Below, piece by piece: positions 45,347 to 54,601 of a stretch of DNA of 64,000 bases. The stretch is from JAHBVH01 sp034432375. Lineage in GTDB: Bacteria; Chloroflexota; Anaerolineae; Caldilineales; Caldilineaceae. How positions within the stretch are numbered: position 1 is the stretch's first letter; each line of letters begins with the position of its first letter. The notes beneath the pieces were generated by a model, which saw only the letters and a program-made list of their open reading frames with translations, searched no databases and was not told the origin of the DNA. The stretch lies in contig DAOUCA010000070.1 in the NCBI GenBank assembly GCA_034432375.1, positions 33,508 to 97,507 on the forward strand, written 5' to 3'. Made by a program: the position numbers and the translations under genes.

Positions 45347-46801
45347 ATGCGCATTCCACTTGATCCACAGAGCAACACGCCGCTTTACCAACAGATCGAA
45401 GCATATTTGCGGGATCAGATCCTCACGGGCAAGCTTGCCCCAAAAACGCAGTTGCCGGCCAGCCGCCAATTGGCCACCGAGATTGGCGTCAGCCGCATCA
45501 CAGTCAACAATGCCTACGCCACCCTAGAGAGTGAAGGGTTGCTCTACAGTCGCGAAGGGAGCGGTACCTTTGTCCTGGCGCAACATCCTTTACCAGCAAC
45601 CAATTCCAATACAGAGAAAAGATTCTGGCCACTCTGGCAGCAGACGTTGCAGCAAGATGAACAGATCGATACGCCGCAGCCGACACGCAGGACGAGCAGC
45701 CAACTTCATCCCAACCCCATCATCTATACCGGTGTTGGCGATCCCCGGGAATTTCCACTGAAGGCCTTTGCACGCACGATGCAAGAGGTACTGCGTCGCG
45801 ATGGCACAGACGCGCTGCGCTATGGCGACAGCGGCCAGGGGTACGCCCCGCTGCGCACCACTCTAACCCACCTCCTCGCGAGTCAGGGGATTACCGCCCA
45901 CCCGGATCAGATCCTGATCACGAGTGGTTCACAACGCGCGCTCGCCTTGGTCTGTCAACTGTTGCTCAAAGCGGGCGATGTAATTTTGGTGGAAAATCCA
46001 ACCTATAATGTTGCGCTCCAACTGTTTCGAGCATTGGGGTTGCAGATTGTGGGTGTGCCTGTGGACCATGAGGGGCTATGTGTCGAATTGGTCGAGCCGC
46101 TGCTTCAACAGCATCACCCCAAATTGATCTATACGATCCCCAATTTTCAGAACCCAACCGGCCGATCACTCAGTGGTGCACGCCGGCGTCAACTGGTTGC
46201 CCTGGCCGACCACTATAATATTCCGCTACTGGAGGATGATTTTGTGGGTGATCTACGCTACGAGGGGCGCACTCAACCGGCGCTCAAAACCCTCGATCCT
46301 GGCGGCCGCGTCATCTACATTGGCACCTTCTCCAAGATGCTGATGCCCGGGCTGCGCCTTGGCTATCTCATCGCCGAAGGACCGGTGTTGACGCGGCTGG
46401 TGCAGTTGAAGCAGGCAAGCGATCTCACAACAGCGCCGCTGATGCAGCGCACCCTGGATGCCTATGTCAGCGTGGGGAAATACCAGAGCCATCTCCGTCG
46501 CTCGGTGCGCCTCTATCGTCAACGACGCGACGCCATGATGAGAGCGCTCGACCGCCACTTGCCGGCCATCCAAGTCGATCCACCGCAGGGCGGCCTCTTT
46601 GTCTGGCTGCGCTTAGCCGAAGAAAACGTCGCGTCGGAATTAATGGTGCGATCGAGCGCTGTGGGCGTGGAATTTGCCCCCGGCACCCGTTTCTTTGTCG
46701 ACCCGGCAGAGGGAGAGCACTATCTGCGACTGAACTTTGCGACACAGACGCCAGCAGATATTGAGGAGGGGATTCGGCGGCTTGCGACGTTGGTCAAATA
46801 A
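45347..46801 (+). CDS. MocR-type regulator (GntR helix-turn-helix plus aminotransferase-like domain)
   Basis: About 484 residues from the ATG at 45347; the longer frame to 45296 runs into the repeat element and is unlikely. The winged helix spans about 10-75 (PLYQQIEAYLRDQIL, SRQLATEIGVSRITVNNAYATL). The fold-I PLP domain follows from about 120: GVGDPREFPL, SGSQRALALV, IPNFQNPTGRSLS, LLEDDFVGDL, and IYIGTFSKMLMPGLRLGY with the PLP lysine. PdxR and GabR are the known members, controlling vitamin B6 or GABA genes in response to PLP. No pdx gene is next door. The promoter must lie within or just beside the repeat element upstream. Confidence 0.9.
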   Translation: MRIPLDPQSNTPLYQQIEAYLRDQILTGKLAPKTQLPASRQLATEIGVSRITVNNAYATLESEGLLYSREGSGTFVLAQHPLPATNSNTEKRFWPLWQQTLQQDEQIDTPQPTRRTSSQLHPNPIIYTGVGDPREFPLKAFARTMQEVLRRDGTDALRYGDSGQGYAPLRTTLTHLLASQGITAHPDQILITSGSQRALALVCQLLLKAGDVILVENPTYNVALQLFRALGLQIVGVPVDHEGLCVELVEPLLQQHHPKLIYTIPNFQNPTGRSLSGARRRQLVALADHYNIPLLEDDFVGDLRYEGRTQPALKTLDPGGRVIYIGTFSKMLMPGLRLGYLIAEGPVLTRLVQLKQASDLTTAPLMQRTLDAYVSVGKYQSHLRRSVRLYRQRRDAMMRALDRHLPAIQVDPPQGGLFVWLRLAEENVASELMVRSSAVGVEFAPGTRFFVDPAEGEHYLRLNFATQTPADIEEGIRRLATLVK

Positions 46802-46815
46802 ATTCAGTACTGCTG

Positions 46816-47430
46816 TTATTTCGTCAATGGCTGGCGGATCACGGTCTTCCACTTGGCAGGATCGGCTTTGCGGATGTCGCTGAGATAAATCTCATGATGT
46901 TTGCTGGATAGGTTGAAGCCATTGCACGCAATGTACTCGTGCACCCGTTCAATCGTCGGACCTTCCTCTGTAAAGGGACCGACGTGCAGGAGTTGGGCGC
47001 AGCTTCCTTCGGCAAAGGGTACAAAGCGCATCAATTCGAGCGCTGGCGGACTCTTCTTCTTTTGCACGTCAGTCATCGCCTGCGCAACCATCGCCGCCGT
47101 CACAAAATCCGGCTGCATGATCATCATCGTCCACAGCCAGTTGGATTTATCCTCAGTCGTGAACTGTGTCATATCCTCGGCCCACCAGAGCCCTTCCAAC
47201 GGCATCACCCCATAGTCAATCGCCAAGTCACTCTTCTTAACCATAAACTTGAGTGCATAGGCAACGGCATAGAGTGCTTCCACGGCCGCGGCATACGACG
47301 GTACGGTATTGGGGTCACCCATGCCATCGATCATTAGAAAATTCATGACCGGCACATCTACTTCGACCACTGCCTTGGCAGTGGGTTGATAGAGCACTTT
47401 CAACTCTTTTTTCAAGTCTACTTTTTTCAT
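46816..47430 (-). CDS. GyrI-like small-molecule-binding protein
   Basis: 204 residues spanning the GyrI-like/SHSP fold: a KAVVEVDVPVMNFLMIDGMGDPN start, the YGVMPLEGLWW segment, the second repeat RFVPFAEGSCAQLLHVGPFTEEGPTIERVHEYI and the closing HHEIYLSDIRKADPAKWKTVIRQPL. This family (COG4832 type) binds hydrophobic compounds and sometimes hydrolyses them. GAGGAGGG precedes the ATG by about 7 bases. It converges on the MocR gene, with 14 bases between stops. Confidence 0.88.
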   Translation of the reverse strand: MKKVDLKKELKVLYQPTAKAVVEVDVPVMNFLMIDGMGDPNTVPSYAAAVEALYAVAYALKFMVKKSDLAIDYGVMPLEGLWWAEDMTQFTTEDKSNWLWTMMIMQPDFVTAAMVAQAMTDVQKKKSPPALELMRFVPFAEGSCAQLLHVGPFTEEGPTIERVHEYIACNGFNLSSKHHEIYLSDIRKADPAKWKTVIRQPLTK

Positions 47431-47480
47431 GAGTTTGCCCTCCTCATATGAGAGATTTTGTCTGTTTTTATCGTATCAAT

Positions 47481-47533
47481 AGAGCGCAACGCCCGCTGGC
47501 TTTGACAAGCTCAGCCGCCAAGCCTTGCGCTCT
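47481..47533. repeat. REP-like palindrome (family A)
   Basis: Arms AGAGCGCAA and TTGCGCTCT around GGCTTTGACAAGCTCAGCC. It lies in the 440-base gap before the GH63-like gene; I see no gene in that gap. Confidence 0.8.
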
Positions 47534-47873
47534 ACTGAGTATAGCAGCAATAGCGGATACAATCGATCCTCAATGATCCACTTAGGCCATTCCAGAAAAA
47601 CAATAATCCACGAAGCGCATGAAGTTTCACGAAGAACAGCTTTGCTTCTTGCCAATTTCATGATACCAAGGCACCCTCTTTGTGTGACTTTGCGGATGGC
47701 GAAAAACGCCCGTTTCACGAGCAATTAAATCTTGGTTTGGCCTTACATGGTAGAAAGCCGGATATGGACAGAAGCGGTTACTTTCGTGCGCTCTGTTACA
47801 GCGCGTACCACACAATTGCATTAGGGTAAGGCTATCTATCAAACAGCTTGAACATTGCACTGGAGCGACTGTT

Positions 47874-50546
47874 GTGAGCCAAACTGCCGAACACCAACGT
47901 TTATTAGAGTACCGCAACCGCCAATCGAATTGGAAACATTGGGGGCCCTATCTCAGTGAGCGTGCGTGGGGCACTGTGCGTGAAGATTATAGCGAGGGGG
48001 GTGATGCCTGGCATTACTTTCCTCATGACCACGCGCGTAGCCGCGTCTATCGCTGGAACGAAGATGGATTGGCAGGCATCTCTGATCGCTATCAGAATCT
48101 CTGCCTCGCCTTTGCGCTCTGGAATGGCCATGATCCGATCCTCAAAGAGCGCCTCTTTGGCCTGAGCGGTCCCGAAGGCAACCACGGTGAAGATGTCAAA
48201 GAAATTTATTTCTATCTGGATAGCACCCCCACACACAGCTACATGAAGATGCTCTACAAATATCCGCAAGCGGCCTTTCCCTATGCAGAATTGGTGCACG
48301 AAAATGGTCGCCGCGGCCACGGCGATGATGAGTATGAACTGCTTGATACTGGCATCTTTGCCGAAGAACGCTATTTCGACATACTCATTGAATATGCGAA
48401 GGCCGACCAGAATGATCTCCTCGCTCGTGTTACGATCACCAATCGAGGGCCAGAGAGTGCAACGGTTCATCTTATGCCGACGCTCTGGTTTCGCAATAGT
48501 TGGCGTTGGGGGTACTATCACGGGCCGCTGGATGAAGAACCAGGCAAACCGAGCTTGACAGCAGCAAGCGCACCGCCAGATCAAAGCGGTCTCCACAGCC
48601 ACCACGACCGATTGGGGGACTACTATCTCTATGGGCAGGATGGTCCATTGCTCTTTACGGAGAATGAGACCAACAACGAACGACTCTTTGGTAGCGCCAA
48701 TCAGACGCCCTATGTCAAAGATGCCTTCCATCGCTATGTGGTCAATGGCGAAAAGAGTGCTGTCAACCCGGAGGGTCACGGCACCAAAGCGGCCATTCAT
48801 TATCAGTGTGAGCTTGCGGCCGGTGCGTCCATTGTTTATCAGCTGCGTCTGACCGACCATGAGCGCAGCGATGGGTTGGGGGCAGGGTTTACCAACGTAT
48901 TTAACCGACGCCTCAGCGAGGCCAACGAGTTTTACGCAGCGATCCAAAATCCTGCGCTCAACGAGGAAGAGCGCAGCATCCAACGGCAAGCACTGGCGGG
49001 CATGCTCTGGAACAAGCAGATCTACTACTATGATGTCAAACAGTGGTTGGAGGGCGATCCGGCCATGCCACCGCCCCCAGAAAGTCGCAAAGAAGGACGC
49101 AACAGCGATTGGGAGCATCTGCACAACTTTGACATTATCTCCATGCCCGACAAGTGGGAATACCCCTGGTATGCCACCTGGGATCTCGCCTTTCATTGCA
49201 TTGCCCTGGCATTGGTCGACCCCGATTTTGCCAAGCGCCAGCTAGAACTCTTTACGCGCGAGTGGTATATGCACCCCAATGGCGCACTGCCCGCCTACGA
49301 ATGGGCCTTTGGTGATGTCAATCCACCCGTTCATGCCTGGGCCGTCTGGCGCGTCTACAAAATTGCAGCCAAAAGCGAAGGGGACAGCGACCGTGCCTGG
49401 CTGGAAGGGATCTATCATAAATTGTTGCTCAACTTTACCTGGTGGGTCAATCGCAAAGATGAGCAAGGACACAATGTCTTTCAAGGTGGCTTTTTGGGGT
49501 TGGATAATATCAGCGTCTTTGACCGCAGCGCGTTGCCGGCAGCCGAAGGCTATATTGACCAATCAGACGCCACGGCATGGATGGGGTTTTACTCGTTGAT
49601 GATGATGAAGATCGCGCTGGAGTTGGCAGAGCAAGAGCCGATCTATCAGGATACAGCCACAAAATTTTACGAGCACTTCCTGCGCATTGCCACGGCGATG
49701 AGTGGCCACGGGCGCGAAGGTCATTCGCTTTGGGATGAAGACGATGGCTTCTTCTACGATGCGCTCCATCTGCACGACGGGGAGGATCAGACGATCCCGT
49801 TGCGGGTGCGCTCGTTGGTTGGGCTGCTGCCGCTGATTGCCGTCGAGACAATAGAACCTGAATTGCTGGCCGCCATGCCCGACTTTGACCGGCGTATGCA
49901 TTGGTTTGTACGGAATCGCCCCGAACTCGTTGACAACATGGCGAGCGTGGAAGTACAGGGCGAAGGCGAGCGTTATCTTTTTGCCATTCTCACCGAGGAG
50001 CGCTTGCGCAAAGTGTTGGCATATCTTCTTGACGAAGCTGAATTTTTGGCCCCCCACGGCATTCGCTCACTCTCAAAATATCACGCCGACCATCCCTATC
50101 ATCTCACCATTCATGGCAGCAACTTTAGCGTCGACTACGAGCCGGCTGAATCACGCACGGGGCTCTTTGGCGGCAATTCCAACTGGCGGGGGCCGATTTG
50201 GTTTCCCCTCAATTACCTAATCATTGAGGGGTTACAACGCTTCCACCACTACTATGGCGATGAGTTCAAAATTGAGTGTCCCACCGGCTCGGGTCAATTC
50301 ATGACACTTGCCGAAGTCGCGTCAGTGCTTTCAGAACGGTTGATCAATCTCTTTCGCCGGGATACGACTGGCCGGCGACCAATTTATGGGGAGAGTACGC
50401 TCTGGCAAGCAGCGCCACAGTGGTGCAATTATCTTCTATTCTACGAATACTTTCATGCCGAGACTGGTGCTGGTCTAGGGGCAAGCCACCAAACCGGCTG
50501 GACTGGGCTAGTGGCGAAATTATTGCAACAGCATGGGGATCTATAA
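47874..50546 (+). CDS. GH63-like (MGH1-like) glucosidase
   Basis: 890 residues, one (alpha/alpha)6 barrel enzyme of the mannosyl-oligosaccharide-glucosidase-like type. GTG start with GGAG 8 bases upstream. The N-terminal beta domain (about 30-380) contains HARSRVYRWNEDGLAGISD and FRNSWRWGYYHG; the barrel has WYATWDLAFHCIALA, GALPAYEWAFGDVNPPVHAWA, and GNSNWRGPIWFPLNYLIIEGL near the C-terminus, the last being the family's best-known motif. It probably hydrolyses an alpha-glucoside such as a storage or compatible-solute sugar; the substrate is not readable. No signal peptide, so cytoplasmic. Its TAA stop is the TAA of the palindromic repeat that follows. Confidence 0.87.
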   Translation: MSQTAEHQRLLEYRNRQSNWKHWGPYLSERAWGTVREDYSEGGDAWHYFPHDHARSRVYRWNEDGLAGISDRYQNLCLAFALWNGHDPILKERLFGLSGPEGNHGEDVKEIYFYLDSTPTHSYMKMLYKYPQAAFPYAELVHENGRRGHGDDEYELLDTGIFAEERYFDILIEYAKADQNDLLARVTITNRGPESATVHLMPTLWFRNSWRWGYYHGPLDEEPGKPSLTAASAPPDQSGLHSHHDRLGDYYLYGQDGPLLFTENETNNERLFGSANQTPYVKDAFHRYVVNGEKSAVNPEGHGTKAAIHYQCELAAGASIVYQLRLTDHERSDGLGAGFTNVFNRRLSEANEFYAAIQNPALNEEERSIQRQALAGMLWNKQIYYYDVKQWLEGDPAMPPPPESRKEGRNSDWEHLHNFDIISMPDKWEYPWYATWDLAFHCIALALVDPDFAKRQLELFTREWYMHPNGALPAYEWAFGDVNPPVHAWAVWRVYKIAAKSEGDSDRAWLEGIYHKLLLNFTWWVNRKDEQGHNVFQGGFLGLDNISVFDRSALPAAEGYIDQSDATAWMGFYSLMMMKIALELAEQEPIYQDTATKFYEHFLRIATAMSGHGREGHSLWDEDDGFFYDALHLHDGEDQTIPLRVRSLVGLLPLIAVETIEPELLAAMPDFDRRMHWFVRNRPELVDNMASVEVQGEGERYLFAILTEERLRKVLAYLLDEAEFLAPHGIRSLSKYHADHPYHLTIHGSNFSVDYEPAESRTGLFGGNSNWRGPIWFPLNYLIIEGLQRFHHYYGDEFKIECPTGSGQFMTLAEVASVLSERLINLFRRDTTGRRPIYGESTLWQAAPQWCNYLLFYEYFHAETGAGLGASHQTGWTGLVAKLLQQHGDL

Positions 50547-50613
50547 TCAGCAGAGCGCAACGCGCGCCAGCTTTGACAAGCGCAGCCGCCGCGCGTTGCA
50601 ATCTACTGATTAT
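50543..50613. repeat. REP-like palindrome (family A) between convergent genes
   Basis: Ends ATAATCAGCAGAGCGCAACG and GCGTTGCAATCTACTGATTA pair around a GCTTTGACAAGCGCAGCC core. It contains the stop of the glucosidase gene and reaches the stop of the PIG-L gene on the other strand. Confidence 0.85.
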
Positions 50614-51347
50614 CAGCCCAATCGCATTGCTTTAAACTTCTCAAAGTAGCGCATGGAGCCGTCGGCTTGCTGCTCACCCCAGCGTTCACGCCAGCGGGCG
50701 GGGGCATTTTCTGGATCGTCGATCTGCGTTTTGTGGCAGAGGATCGCTTCGATTTTCGCCTCCAGGGTCTCGGTGACATCGATTTTCACGCTTGAATCGC
50801 TAGGGCCATGGACATAGAGCTGACTTACCTTGTGGGGTCCATAGCCTTCGTCGGCCATTTCGGGATAGAACATGGGATTATCGGCGGCAGGGAAGATTGC
50901 TTCTAGTGCCACGAGACCGGCGTTGCGATGGTCTGGATGGTTAATATAGCCGTCACCAACCAGATACCGATCGGGATCCTGGCAGATGATCAGTTGGGGT
51001 TGGATGCGCCTGATCTCACGCGTCACCCGTTGGCGGATCTCGCGCGTGGGGCGCAGAAAGCCATCTTCTTCGCCCATAAATAGGACGGCCTGTACGCCAC
51101 AGACCGCGGCAGCGTGCCGCTGCTCAATTTTACGAAACGCGATGAGCTGATTGCGTGTAATCTCTGGATTGTGGTTGCCTTTATCGCCATTAGTTAGGAT
51201 CATGTAGGTTACTTCAATTCCTTGGCGAGTCATTTTGGCAACGGTGCCGGCACAGATAAAATCTGGGTCATCGGGGTGAGCCATGATCACAAGCACCCGT
51301 TTGATCTCTTTCCAATCCGGTTCGATATAGGGTATTTCTTCAGTCAT
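50613..51347 (-). CDS. PIG-L/LmbE-family deacetylase
   Basis: 244 residues. VLVIMAHPDDPDF near the start gives the zinc-binding AHPDD (H24, D26, D27) and GYINHPDHRNAG the second zinc histidine; DPDRYLVG lies between. The family removes N-acetyl or N-acyl groups from sugars (as in GlcNAc-PI, mycothiol or bacillithiol synthesis). The residue after the motif is Pro rather than the common Glu (AHPDDE), a minor variant. No thiol-synthesis partner is present. Cytoplasmic; convergent with the glucosidase gene. Confidence 0.9.
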   Translation of the reverse strand: MTEEIPYIEPDWKEIKRVLVIMAHPDDPDFICAGTVAKMTRQGIEVTYMILTNGDKGNHNPEITRNQLIAFRKIEQRHAAAVCGVQAVLFMGEEDGFLRPTREIRQRVTREIRRIQPQLIICQDPDRYLVGDGYINHPDHRNAGLVALEAIFPAADNPMFYPEMADEGYGPHKVSQLYVHGPSDSSVKIDVTETLEAKIEAILCHKTQIDDPENAPARWRERWGEQQADGSMRYFEKFKAMRLG

Positions 51348-51388
51348 TGCCCCTCTTTTCTTGTTGAAGGCTTGCGCGATAGCAAAAG

Positions 51389-51489
51389 GTAACAGCCAAC
51401 CCCACCCCCCGGCCCCTCCCCGACATCAAGGAGGGGAGAAGTGCGCCTCCCTTGCTCGCGGGGGAGGCGGGGAGGGGGTTAGCTGTTAC
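51389..51489. repeat. palindromic element with C-rich/G-rich interior (family C)
   Basis: Ends GTAACAGC and GCTGTTAC; interior CCCACCCCCC, GGAGGGGAG and GGGGGAGGCGGGGAGGGGG, which pair with each other. Situated just upstream of the PIG-L gene. Confidence 0.75.
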
Positions 51490-51496
51490 AGCAAAA

Positions 51497-51518
51497 GACC
51501 CCTGCCGCGGCAGAGGTC
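51497..51518 (-). terminator. rho-independent terminator of the ferredoxin gene
   Basis: On the minus strand GACCTCTGCCGCGGCAGG pairs back to GGGGTC with one mismatch and is followed by TTTTG, 77 bases after the ferredoxin stop. Confidence 0.6.
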
Positions 51519-51594
51519 CTTATCTTTGTATCAATTTAACAGTATATCAATCAACAGACACAGGATGCACGTAAGCACACGCTGTACTGTCATT

Positions 51595-51867
51595 TTACAT
51601 ATTCAAAGCGTCGTAGCCGGGACCTTCGGTGAAGTACAGTGCATTTAGTTCAGTGGTATAGGCATATTCTTCCGGCAGATCCTCTGCGGGCAGAATCGCT
51701 TCGGTTGGGCATTCAGGCACACATGCACCGCAGTCGATGCAGGTCGCAGGGTCAATATAATACCAGGGCCATTCCTCTTCTGGCTGACCAGGGATGATGC
51801 ACTCAACAGGACAGACTTCTACACAAGCGCCGTCGCGAATACACAGGTCAAAAATTACATGAGTCAT
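51595..51867 (-). CDS. two-cluster ferredoxin
   Basis: 90 residues, acidic, cytoplasmic electron carrier. Cysteines C9, C15, C19 (CIRDGACVEVCP) with C53, and C43, C46, C49 (CIDCGACVPECP) with C23, give two cubane sites. The first has C-x5-C-x3-C spacing as in seven- or eight-iron bacterial ferredoxins, so it may be 3Fe-4S or 4Fe-4S. The acidic C-terminal tail (ILPAEDLPEEYAYTTELNAL) is common in the type. It lies 300 bases downstream of the Crp/Fnr gene on the same strand, with its own likely promoter. Confidence 0.93.
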   Translation of the reverse strand: MTHVIFDLCIRDGACVEVCPVECIIPGQPEEEWPWYYIDPATCIDCGACVPECPTEAILPAEDLPEEYAYTTELNALYFTEGPGYDALNM

Positions 51868-52053
51868 TGGAACAAAACCTCCTGAGTTATATCCGGTGTT
51901 TCTGGTTTGCAGCTACATTAATTTTTGGCTCATCTAAGCAAATTGAGCAAATCGCCATTTTCGCCAGAGGCCCAATTGCATGTTTGCACAATTTCGTCTG
52001 ATGAGCCTGATTTCTAGGTGATGCAATGTCAACCGCGACGGTGACCTATCCTC

Positions 52054-52070
52054 ACAGGTGTAATACCTGT
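52054..52070. promoter_or_regulatory. dyad upstream of the ferredoxin gene
   Basis: ACAGGT, five bases, ACCTGT: perfect 6-base arms in the 303-base gap between the Crp/Fnr and ferredoxin genes. It could be a regulator site; no T-run, so not a terminator. Confidence 0.4.
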
Positions 52071-52170
52071 ACCGTTTGTTCAGCGGTGCACAAAGTCATA
52101 ATGTGGGGATTGTACTTTTGTTTCCCTGAATTGTCAAGGAGCAAACGAATGAAATTACTCAAAAAAGTCG

Positions 52171-52896
52171 TCAATTTTCGGCGACAACTTCTAATCCTTC
52201 TCGATCCAATAGATCAATGCGCTTACGCCCGATATCAATATACCCTTCAGATTTAAGGTCATTTAAGACCTGCGTGGCTGTCTCCCGATAGGTGCCGACG
52301 CTTTCCGCCAGATCTTGATGGGTGAGGCCAGTAATCGTCTCACTCTGCTGCTCTTCCGCCAGACGCAATAAGAGACTCGCCAAACGTGCAGGAATCCCTT
52401 TAAAGGCCATATTTTCCAGCCGTTCTTCCGCCTCGCGCAAACGCTTCCCCGTGACATCTAAAATGCGGAGCGCAACCTGTGGTTTGCCCAAAATTAGACG
52501 TTCGAGATCGGTGCGGCTCATCACACAAATAAGGCAATCCTCAATCGCTTCGGCAAAGGTATTATGCAGTTTGGTGCCAAGCAGCGCCATCTCGCCAAAG
52601 AGTGTATGGGGCCCCAATGTGGTAATCACCAATTTTTTGCCTTCGGGGCTAATTCGGTAAAGTTGAACCCGCCCTTCTTTGAGAATAAATAAAACTTCTC
52701 CAGGCTCTTCTGGTCGATAAAATACACGCCCTTTGGGCACTGTGCTCATCGTTGTAATTCGATTTAATTCATCCATCTCGCGCGGCGAGAGATCTTGAAA
52801 AACAGTCAGTTCCGAAAGATAGCGCATCTTTTCGGCAGGGTGCAATAAAGCTCGCTCGTCTGTTTTCACTTGTGTTTCACTCTTTCTGCGTTGCAC
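52171..52896 (-). CDS. Crp/Fnr-family regulator
   Basis: 241 residues: cyclic-nucleotide-type sensor barrel at about 28-145 (FQDLSPREMDELN, GEVLFILKEGRVQLYRISPEGKKLVI, LFGEMALLGT) and a C-terminal winged helix at about 165-238 (GLTHQDLAESVGTYRETATQVLNDLKSEGYI). There is no N-terminal cysteine cluster, so not an oxygen-sensing Fnr; cAMP-type phosphate-cassette residues are only partly kept. It starts 32 bases after the radical-SAM gene's stop, so probably co-transcribed with it, and may control the ferredoxin gene (inference). Confidence 0.93.
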   Translation of the reverse strand: MQRRKSETQVKTDERALLHPAEKMRYLSELTVFQDLSPREMDELNRITTMSTVPKGRVFYRPEEPGEVLFILKEGRVQLYRISPEGKKLVITTLGPHTLFGEMALLGTKLHNTFAEAIEDCLICVMSRTDLERLILGKPQVALRILDVTGKRLREAEERLENMAFKGIPARLASLLLRLAEEQQSETITGLTHQDLAESVGTYRETATQVLNDLKSEGYIDIGRKRIDLLDREGLEVVAEN

Positions 52897-52928
52897 GACA
52901 GCAACTGGATCAATAGAGTTTTGGTGAC

Positions 52929-54269
52929 CTATAGCTCATTGCGGAAGGCATAGGTACGGCGGTAACCATAGTCAGTGCTAAAGCTGCCAAAGAGCTTTTT
53001 ACTGGCCTTGGCGAGCGGATAGCGCCCGAGAGAACGAATCCCTCGACGAGCAATTTGTGTGGGGCTGTAAACCTTACGACAGAGCCAATCATAGGCACCA
53101 CGCAATTCATCGACCGTAAAATTCTTGGGATGGAAGGTGACATGGGCTGTGTCATAGTGACTCCACGGCACATCAAGCAGCCGATTTTCGGCCTCGACTT
53201 GATCACGGAAAGGGGTCCCAGGATAAGGCGTCAACATGGTAACACTGGCGCTATCCAGTTCACTGCTCCGAATAAAATCCCACATTGCCTGAAAGGTGGC
53301 CGGTGTATCCTCGTCAAAACCCATCACAAAGAGGCCAACAACGCCAACGCCGGTTGCACGAATCTGCCGAATGGCATCCGTGGCGTGCAGTGCGACCCCC
53401 TTGGATTTGCCCCCCAATTCACCACGATTATCTGGGTTTACACTTTCAAAACCGATGAAATGTTTGTCAAGGTGTGCCGCAATGCTCATCTCCATCAGCT
53501 CTGGATATTTGGCGATACTCATTTCCGATTGACAGGTCCACCCTTGCAGATCGAGCTTGGCAAGTGCTTCAAAAAGATGGGCGCAATAGTCTGGATCGGT
53601 GGTAAAATTGAGGCCAAAATTGTCATCAGTTAGAAAAAAGCGTTTGATCCGACGGCGTTGAATCTCATCGACCACTTCGTCAATCGGACGCAGACGCATT
53701 TTGCGACCACTGACGCGGATCGCTGTACAGAAAGAACAATTACGTGGGCAACCTCGGGTAATTTCCAAATAGGGAGTCCAATAATTATTGTGCTCGTCGA
53801 CCATATTAATCACACGGTCACTAATCGAGGCCAGCCCAGTCAAATCAGCCCAGCTCTCATCTTCATAGAAGGGTTTCATCCCCTTGATACCCTCGGCGGC
53901 AAAGTCCTGCAACAACTGCTGCCAAGTAAAATAGCCTTCTCCGACCATGACACTGTGGGCAAAGGTCTTGGAATGGTCCTTCATCAAGGTGGCGTGCACC
54001 CCGCCAAGCACCACACCCGCACCTTGCTTCATTGCATAACGCCCGATCTGCTCAGCGCGTTCAATAGTCACAGTCATGGAAGTGATGCCGACTAAGTCGC
54101 CCTCGCGCAACGTATCCAGTGGTAAGGTACGCACATTCTCATCCCAAATCTCCACAGGGATCTCTTCTGGGACCAACGATGCAAGGCGCATCATGGTATA
54201 GGGTGATCCTGGGGCTTTCCCAAAGACACGGCCATCGCGGATGGGTTGAATGAGTACGACACGTCGCAT
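52929..54269 (-). CDS. B12-binding radical SAM protein
   Basis: 446 residues. The N-terminal cobalamin-binding-like domain (about 1-135) shows VVLIQPIRDG, GDLVGITSMTVTIERA and VVLGGVHATLM but lacks a clear DxHxxG, as in many members of this group. The radical SAM core opens at CPRNCSFC (C174, C178, C181), with FFLTDDNFGLN and FIGFESVNPDNRGELGG following. This is the BchE/HpnJ/HpnR-like superfamily that methylates or cyclises lipids, hopanoids and tetrapyrroles; the product here is unknown. Start ATG at 54269 has GGAGG about 5-8 bases upstream. A Crp/Fnr regulator and ferredoxin (possible electron donor) follow. Confidence 0.9.
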   Translation of the reverse strand: MRRVVLIQPIRDGRVFGKAPGSPYTMMRLASLVPEEIPVEIWDENVRTLPLDTLREGDLVGITSMTVTIERAEQIGRYAMKQGAGVVLGGVHATLMKDHSKTFAHSVMVGEGYFTWQQLLQDFAAEGIKGMKPFYEDESWADLTGLASISDRVINMVDEHNNYWTPYLEITRGCPRNCSFCTAIRVSGRKMRLRPIDEVVDEIQRRRIKRFFLTDDNFGLNFTTDPDYCAHLFEALAKLDLQGWTCQSEMSIAKYPELMEMSIAAHLDKHFIGFESVNPDNRGELGGKSKGVALHATDAIRQIRATGVGVVGLFVMGFDEDTPATFQAMWDFIRSSELDSASVTMLTPYPGTPFRDQVEAENRLLDVPWSHYDTAHVTFHPKNFTVDELRGAYDWLCRKVYSPTQIARRGIRSLGRYPLAKASKKLFGSFSTDYGYRRTYAFRNEL

Positions 54270-54601
54270 AATTCCTCCAGTACGTCCTTTCGACAGAAGA
54301 GCCTATCCGTAAGTGCTATCTATCGCCAATTCCCTCTTCTGTGTAGCAAATGTGTAGCAAAAGCCGAATTGTAGAGAAAACAAGATATAGAGATAGAAGC
54401 TAGAGCTATCGCGCAACTCAACTGTAGCGCAATAGTAATAGAGAATTTTGGATAGTTTGCCTAAGCATAAACGTAAGAATATCCAAGAATCTATATAATC
54501 ATACCATAGAGCACGGAGGATAAACAAGAAATTAATCTAAAAGATTTCATAAAAATTAAAGGCACCAGAGGGAGAGATAGCAATCATCAAGCTGTCACAA
54601 T
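54270..54601. other. AT-rich gene-free stretch
   Basis: About 330 bases, clearly AT-richer than the flanks, with no credible frame on either strand. It probably carries the promoter of the radical-SAM/Crp genes. Confidence 0.5.

Noticed and set aside
47904..49196. 430-residue open frame on the minus strand
   Set aside because: It lies wholly antisense to the GH63-like glucosidase gene, whose motifs are clear; composition is that of a reverse-frame shadow.
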